DNA of 18,303 nt from Melioribacteraceae bacterium (lineage in GTDB: Bacteria; Bacteroidota; Ignavibacteria; Ignavibacteriales; Melioribacteraceae), in contig WFQV01000215.1 in assembly GCA_015486905.1 (NCBI GenBank), positions 1-18,303 of the forward strand. The letters are read 5' to 3'. The notes beneath the pieces are model-generated. The model saw only the letters and a program-made list of their open reading frames with translations. It searched no databases and had not been told where the DNA came from. This document shows positions 14,193 to 18,303 of the stretch, piece after piece (position 1 is the stretch's first letter; the number at the start of each line of letters is the position of its first letter). A program made the position numbers and the translations under genes.

Positions 14193-15266
14193 CTACCAAC
14201 AATCGATCACCCGGTGCGCCAAATTCAGGGTTACAAAATCGTTTTTGGCATTTCTATTGGTTAAGATAATAATGCTAAACTTACGTGAAGGTACTCTGTA
14301 AATAATATTTCTAAACCCTTCGGTACTACCCGTGTGGTAAACCACGTACTTATCTCTGTAACTTTCAATCCTCCAGCCGTAGCCGTAGTCGAATTTTCTA
14401 CCGTTATTTAATGTTCCTCTTGTAAAAGCCTGTTGTAACAATTCAGGCGAAATAAGTTTACCGGTGTAAAGAGCTTGGTCCCATTTGTACAAGTCTTTTA
14501 AATTTGAGTAAATTCCACCATCGCCTAGTACAGCACTCGTAATACTTTGGTCTGTTCTGATAACCGTATCTTTCTTAATTGTGTAGCCGAAAGCTCTGTT
14601 AGGTATTGTGTTGATTCCTTTTTCGTAAGCAAGCGTGTTGTGCATTCCCAATGGGCGGAAAATGTTTTTCTGCAAATATTCTCTAAAGGGCATCCCGCTG
14701 ATTTTTTCAACGACTAACGATAAAATGGCGTAACCGGTGTTGCTGTATTTGTGTTGCTCTCCCGGTTGGAAATAAAGTGAATCCGTGTCCATTATCATTC
14801 TCAGTACATCTTTATCTTTAACTTGAACGGTTGCCGTATCGGGAATAAGGCTTGCATAATCGAGCAGCCCCGATGTGTGTTGTAAAAGATTTTTAATTGT
14901 TATTTTGTTTGTAAAATCGGGGAGATTGGGAAAAATCGATTTCAGCTTTGTTTGAAAGTCCAATTTGCCTTTTTCAATTAATTGTAAAATGCACATTGCC
15001 GTAAATTGTTTTGTGACGGAAGCAAGTCTAAAATTCGTGGAATCCGTAACAGGGATATTTTCTTCAACGTTAGCCAATCCGTAGCCTTTTGAGAAAACTA
15101 CCTTGCCGTTCTTAATTACCATTACAGCCGCACCGGGTAAGTGAGGATTGTTGTACGCTTTAAAGATATTATCCATTTTAGAATCTACGGGTTTAGAGCA
15201 GCTCGTAAAAAAAGTAATCGTGATCAAAAGAGTTAAAACAATCAGCGTATTTGTTTGTTTTCCCAA
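14193..15266 (-). CDS. Serine hydrolase of the class C beta-lactamase / DD-peptidase fold, lipoprotein
   Basis: A 357-residue protein with a lipoprotein signal: a hydrophobic stretch 8-20 then FTSC, lipidated at C23. All three active-site motifs of the family are intact: S83-V-T-K86, Y174-S-N176 and H311-T-G313, the last standing for the KTG box. Family landmarks LLQHTSGLLDY and GDGGIYSNLKDLYKWDQAL are also visible. Such proteins include beta-lactamases, D-aminopeptidases, esterases and peptidoglycan hydrolases, so the substrate cannot be stated. It probably sits on the inner or outer membrane facing the periplasm. The start codon is TTG, supported by AAGGGAGA at 15272-15279 just upstream. 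It faces the trehalase gene, with 25 bases between the two stops, and follows the MEMO-like gene by about 60 bases. Confidence 0.9.
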   Translation of the reverse strand: MGKQTNTLIVLTLLITITFFTSCSKPVDSKMDNIFKAYNNPHLPGAAVMVIKNGKVVFSKGYGLANVEENIPVTDSTNFRLASVTKQFTAMCILQLIEKGKLDFQTKLKSIFPNLPDFTNKITIKNLLQHTSGLLDYASLIPDTATVQVKDKDVLRMIMDTDSLYFQPGEQHKYSNTGYAILSLVVEKISGMPFREYLQKNIFRPLGMHNTLAYEKGINTIPNRAFGYTIKKDTVIRTDQSITSAVLGDGGIYSNLKDLYKWDQALYTGKLISPELLQQAFTRGTLNNGRKFDYGYGWRIESYRDKYVVYHTGSTEGFRNIIYRVPSRKFSIIILTNRNAKNDFVTLNLAHRVIDCW

Positions 15267-15326
15267 TTTAGTCTCCCTTTCTATTTAATTATTTGTCAGG
15301 CTGTTTTAATGCAGATTCGTTCGCTT

Positions 15327-16373
15327 CTATTTCAAGTAAAATCCAGCAGAGAAAAATCCAACCCAGTGTTTGGTGGAAACAGGAGCGGTCAAGCCCATGT
15401 GCGTTCCCTTGACAGGCAATACTCCTTCCGTTAAAGTATCGGAATATTTAAAAAGTTTGCCTTCAATATTTTTACCGGTTAAATCTCTGACAATTTTTGT
15501 GGTTGTTAACAGTCCCATTATTATTGGGTAGCGTCCACACCATAGCGGAATCGGCTTGCTGTTATTGTGCCAAATCTCATGCGTTAAATTCAACAAATCG
15601 TCTTTGTCGATTGTTCGCTGAATGTAAGTGTGAATAATTCTTTGATCGTTTCCAGTTGCAGTTTTGTGTGCGGCAGAGTCAAGTCCGTAGGGCGAATTGT
15701 CGAAATCTTTTCCGTAGTGATTTGCGTCGTTGGAAATGAGGAAGAAAATATCTTTACCCAATTTGTAATTTTTTTCTTTAATGTAATTTTCAATAATTGT
15801 TGCTAATTGACTGCTGATTGAATCGGCGCGGTTAAAATTCATTCCGGTAACCATAATGGGAGTGATAGTTAGGTTTCTGTTGTAATGCTGTAAAAAGGGG
15901 ATAAGGGCTTCGATTGAATGTTCAATCCTTTGTGCTTTGTTACTTACCATTAAATATTGAGGTGAAATTTCTTTTTTGATTTTCTCCCGAAGCGGCGAGA
16001 TGTTCACATTGCCGTAAGGTCCGTGCCAGTATTTGTAGCGTTCAAGGATAAGAACGTTCCGAGGGTCGTGCATTGCTCGGCGAACCGTTCCGTGAGTTAC
16101 ACCGAATATTACAATTTCCTTTGCTTTAATCAGTGGATAGAGCGGATAGTAAACTCTTCCGGCGTATAGGAAATCGTCGTGTGGTGAAATTGCAGCAACC
16201 AAATTCTTGTTTGTAAAAGAATATTTCCCTTTAGCGTTTTGCTCTAAGTAAGAAATTAATTTATCCATTTCTTTTGCTCGCCAGCAGAAGCCTACCGTGT
16301 CTCTAATGGGACGGATGTTCTGAGCGGAAATTACAGTTGCGATTAAAACGAAAAATAATGTTAATGTTTTCAT
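15327..16373 (-). CDS. MEMO1 / AmmeMemoRadiSam system protein B family, with signal peptide
   Basis: A 348-residue protein of the MEMO family, related to class III extradiol dioxygenases. Conserved family positions are present: H65 in SPHDDFLYAG, H94 in GVTHG, EHSIEALIPFLQ (151-162), D216 and H219 in SNDANHYG, and C279 in LWCGRYPI. These correspond to the metal-binding His, His and Cys of human MEMO1, as I recall them. Residues 1-17 form a signal peptide (MKTLTLFFVLIATVISA), which is unusual, since most MEMO proteins are cytosolic. The family's common partners, AmmeMemoRadiSam A and the radical SAM protein, are not in the window. The start at 16373 was chosen because GGAGGT lies four bases upstream; the longer TTG-initiated frame (16385) would place the SD inside the coding sequence. 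Family is sure, function unknown. Confidence 0.88.
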   Translation of the reverse strand: MKTLTLFFVLIATVISAQNIRPIRDTVGFCWRAKEMDKLISYLEQNAKGKYSFTNKNLVAAISPHDDFLYAGRVYYPLYPLIKAKEIVIFGVTHGTVRRAMHDPRNVLILERYKYWHGPYGNVNISPLREKIKKEISPQYLMVSNKAQRIEHSIEALIPFLQHYNRNLTITPIMVTGMNFNRADSISSQLATIIENYIKEKNYKLGKDIFFLISNDANHYGKDFDNSPYGLDSAAHKTATGNDQRIIHTYIQRTIDKDDLLNLTHEIWHNNSKPIPLWCGRYPIIMGLLTTTKIVRDLTGKNIEGKLFKYSDTLTEGVLPVKGTHMGLTAPVSTKHWVGFFSAGFYLK

Positions 16374-16377
16374 TGTT

Positions 16378-16383
16378 ACCTCC
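16378..16383 (-). promoter_or_regulatory. Shine-Dalgarno deciding the MEMO-like gene start
   Basis: GGAGGT on the minus strand, four bases before ATG at 16373. It rules against the upstream in-frame TTG at 16385 as the start. Confidence 0.85.
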
Positions 16384-16436
16384 AACCGTTAATGCAAAAT
16401 TAAATGAAGAATAGTTATTAAAAAAGATATTCTCAA

Positions 16437-17039
16437 TCACTTGGATTCGAGAAGAGTTCTAATCTTTTTAAGTTCTTCTAAAATTTTAATTAGCGTTTCT
16501 TCTTCGGAAATAGGTTTTTCGTATTCCGAAACGGAAACTTTCAGTTGATTATTTTTGACACGTTGCCGCAGTTCTTCGAGAAGCTCGGGACCATTTGTGA
16601 GTCCGGCAAAAATTCCTTCGTAGCCGGTAGAAGTCGGACTTTGCCCGGCGGTTTGGATGCGCAAAGAACCGATTCCTAAAAGTCTGTCGTAAGGAGAACG
16701 GTGGTAAGAAAAATCCGTAATTGCCTTAAAGGGGATGTTCTGTTCGTTGCGGGAGATAATCGCTTTGTGAATCGTAATTCTTTCAGGAGTTATTTCATAT
16801 TTGAGATTTTTAAACCAAGTGAAAATTAACGGAACGGAAATTATCCAAAGAAGTACGATAATTCCCACCGTAATCGGCCAAAGAGTTCCGGACACTTCCG
16901 CACTGCTTGTATTACCGTCTAACGGGATTACAAGCTGTAAAAATAAAGCGGTAAGCAAAATGAAGAATGTCCATGTTGAGAGGGCTAAGATACTTTTGGT
17001 CAATAATTTTTTGTGCGGGTAAAAAATCATTTTTTCCAT
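16437..17039 (-). CDS. Membrane protein with bacterial PH domain (bPH2, YdbS/DUF304-like)
   Basis: A 200-residue protein with two membrane helices near the N-terminus (about 14-37 and 52-74), followed by a cytoplasmic bPH2 domain (about 76-160). The latter has the typical LKYEITPERITIHKAIISRNEQNIPFKAI run and GIGSLRIQTAG. A charged helix closes the protein (165-200, EEETLIKILEELKKI), which could mediate self-association. Members of this family are small membrane proteins with poorly defined roles, sometimes linked to envelope stress. It lies 13 bases downstream of the small four-helix protein gene and is probably its operon partner. The ATG start has GGGAA upstream. Family call is confident, function unknown. 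Confidence 0.82.
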   Translation of the reverse strand: MEKMIFYPHKKLLTKSILALSTWTFFILLTALFLQLVIPLDGNTSSAEVSGTLWPITVGIIVLLWIISVPLIFTWFKNLKYEITPERITIHKAIISRNEQNIPFKAITDFSYHRSPYDRLLGIGSLRIQTAGQSPTSTGYEGIFAGLTNGPELLEELRQRVKNNQLKVSVSEYEKPISEEETLIKILEELKKIRTLLESK

Positions 17040-17052
17040 CTCTAATTTCCCT

Positions 17053-17514
17053 TTAATTAAATCTTAAAAGTTCATTGTAATTTTTGTTGAAACTTTTTAA
17101 CGTAGGTCGGTAAACAAAAGACAAAGCAAGAACGATTAACACAACAAGTAAAATAACAGGGCTCTGCGAAAAAAGAAAAACCGCTATATTGATTAGATTG
17201 TTGATGAACAGCAAACCCAAACGTAAAACCGACAAATATTTGAATTGTTCGACTTTCTCTTGAAGTTTTACGGTTTTAATTTTGTTCTTCATAAAATAAC
17301 CGTAAATAAAACGTGCAAGTAGAATTGTAAAAGCATTGGAAAAAATTGCTGTCAATAGCAGTTCGTTTTGGAGGTTGTCCGCGGGACTTAAAAATTTGCT
17401 AAGTACTACAACGTAAACAGCGGCTGCAAAAAATATTTGAACGGCGGAGAGAAAGTTAAATAAGTTTTTCAGCTTCTCAAAAAGTTCTTCGGTTTGTTTT
17501 AATTCATTTTCCAT
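17053..17514 (-). CDS. Small hypothetical membrane protein with four helices
   Basis: A 153-residue protein that I do not recognise. It begins with a charged, possibly coiled helix (ENELKQTEELFEKLKNLF), followed by four hydrophobic segments at about 18-40, 50-75, 95-115 and 117-135. Segments 2 and 3 are joined by a basic loop (MKNKIKTVKLQEKVEQFKY). There are no catalytic motifs. It is the first gene of a likely two-gene unit with the bPH2 protein. No SD is evident before the ATG. It diverges from the slyD-like gene across a 240-base spacer, which should contain both promoters; neither could be identified with confidence. Confidence 0.65.
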   Translation of the reverse strand: MENELKQTEELFEKLKNLFNFLSAVQIFFAAAVYVVVLSKFLSPADNLQNELLLTAIFSNAFTILLARFIYGYFMKNKIKTVKLQEKVEQFKYLSVLRLGLLFINNLINIAVFLFSQSPVILLVVLIVLALSFVYRPTLKSFNKNYNELLRFN

Positions 17515-17754
17515 ACTAATAATTTAATTTAAAATTGTAATTGTCGCAAACGGAGATTTGCATTTTAGTATGGTCAAAGGCTCAATAGAATATCGGCAAA
17601 ATTCAGGATTTTGCATTTATTAGGTTTAACGTTTATATTTAACAACTAAATAACCACAATAATTCAAGACCTTGTTTTCCTACTTCTTTTAATCCTGCTA
17701 TTTAAAAGAGTTTCTTGATTATTGAAAAACAATAAATAAAAGTAAAGGAATACC

Positions 17755-18219
17755 ATGCAAGTATCAAACCAAAAAGTAGTGTCTATTCACTACACATTGA
17801 CAGACAACGAGGGTCAAATATTAGACACTTCCAACGGCAGAGAACCGTTAGCTTATATTCAAGGAATGCAAAATATTATTCCGGGATTGGAATCAGCATT
17901 GGAAGGTAAAACTACCGGCGATAAAGTTCACGTAGTTATTTCTCCCGAGAATGCTTACGGAAATCGTAACGAAGAATTAATGCAAGCCATACCACGCTCG
18001 GCTTTCGGAGATGTTGAAGACATTCAGCCAGGAATGCAATTTCAAATGGAAACGGCAAACGGTCCTATTATTATTACCGTTACCAAAGTCGAGGGCGACG
18101 AAGTCTTTATCGATGGTAATCATCCGTTGGCCGGACAAGAACTGACTTTTGATGTGGAAATTATGGATGTGCGGGACGCTACGGCGGAGGAAATTGAGCA
18201 CGGACATGTTCACAGTTAA
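17755..18219 (+). CDS. slyD: FKBP-type peptidyl-prolyl cis-trans isomerase, SlyD-like
   Basis: A 154-residue cytosolic prolyl isomerase and chaperone. The FKBP half is split around an insert-in-flap (IF) chaperone domain, the SlyD layout. It begins VVSIHYTLTDNEGQILDTS, contains PLAYIQGMQNIIPGLESALEGK with the conserved isomerase-pocket residues, then PENAYG, followed by the IF domain (about 70-125), and returns with NHPLAGQELTFDVEIMDVR. The C-terminus ends in HGHVHS, a very short histidine-rich tail compared with the long metal-binding tail of E. coli SlyD. A good SD (AAAGGA) precedes the ATG. It is a single-gene unit closed by an intrinsic terminator. Confidence 0.93.
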   Translation: MQVSNQKVVSIHYTLTDNEGQILDTSNGREPLAYIQGMQNIIPGLESALEGKTTGDKVHVVISPENAYGNRNEELMQAIPRSAFGDVEDIQPGMQFQMETANGPIIITVTKVEGDEVFIDGNHPLAGQELTFDVEIMDVRDATAEEIEHGHVHS

Positions 18220-18236
18220 AATCAACAGTTAATTTT

Positions 18237-18263
18237 AAGCCCGATTTTATGTCGGGCTTTTTT
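18237..18263 (+). terminator. Rho-independent terminator after slyD
   Basis: AAGCCCGA (18237-18244) pairs perfectly with TCGGGCTT (18252-18259) around a 7-base loop, followed by a T run to 18263. It lies 17 bases after the slyD-like gene's stop. Confidence 0.92.
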
Positions 18264-18303
18264 GTTTTCCTACTATCATTTTAAAACTACGTTAGGGAAA
18301 CAA

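Noticed and set aside
16374..16385. Longer MEMO-like frame starting at TTG 16385
   Set aside because: The strong SD GGAGGT would lie within the coding sequence. It clearly serves the ATG at 16373.

Overview
The window looks like the chromosome of a Gram-negative member of the Bacteroidota/Chlorobiota/Ignavibacteriota group, most likely an Ignavibacteria-type organism. The reasons are a secreted protein ending in a type IX secretion (Por) sorting domain of the Asn-Tyr-Pro-Asn-Pro-Phe type, a TonB-dependent receptor with an N-terminal carboxypeptidase-regulatory-like domain, low G+C, and several strong Shine-Dalgarno sites. The SD sites argue against typical Bacteroidia. The assignment is inferred from protein style, not from a marker gene.

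Left part (1-3844): a truncated copy of a gene start lies just upstream of an intact gene that shares its first 52 bases. The intact gene encodes a large secreted DUF3160 protein with a T9SS C-terminal signal. Around it lie two gene-poor stretches with GC-rich dispersed-repeat-like segments, a 20-bp perfect palindrome and AT-rich imperfect repeats.

Centre (3845-14167), the most interesting part: six genes in one direction. The first three form a tight set: a family-1 sugar-type solute-binding protein held in the inner membrane by an uncleaved N-terminal helix (no ABC permease or ATPase nearby), a two-TM histidine kinase, and an NtrC-type sigma-54 activator. The 204-bp gap after the activator carries a 12-bp direct repeat with a 20-bp period (an enhancer-like site), a possible IHF-like site, a sigma-54 -24/-12-like element and an SD. 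It is followed by a TonB-dependent receptor without SusD, an intrinsic terminator, an MFS permease, and a cytoplasmic GH37 trehalase with both family signatures and both catalytic acids. The simplest reading is a self-contained trehalose (or related disaccharide) sense-import-hydrolyse locus: periplasmic binding protein to kinase to sigma-54 activator to receptor, permease and trehalase.

Right part (14193-18303): four genes on the minus strand (a beta-lactamase-fold serine hydrolase lipoprotein, a MEMO1-family protein with a signal peptide, a bacterial PH-domain membrane protein, and a small four-helix membrane protein), then a plus-strand SlyD-like FKBP prolyl isomerase with a clear terminator. 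These look like ordinary genes, apart from the exported MEMO homologue.
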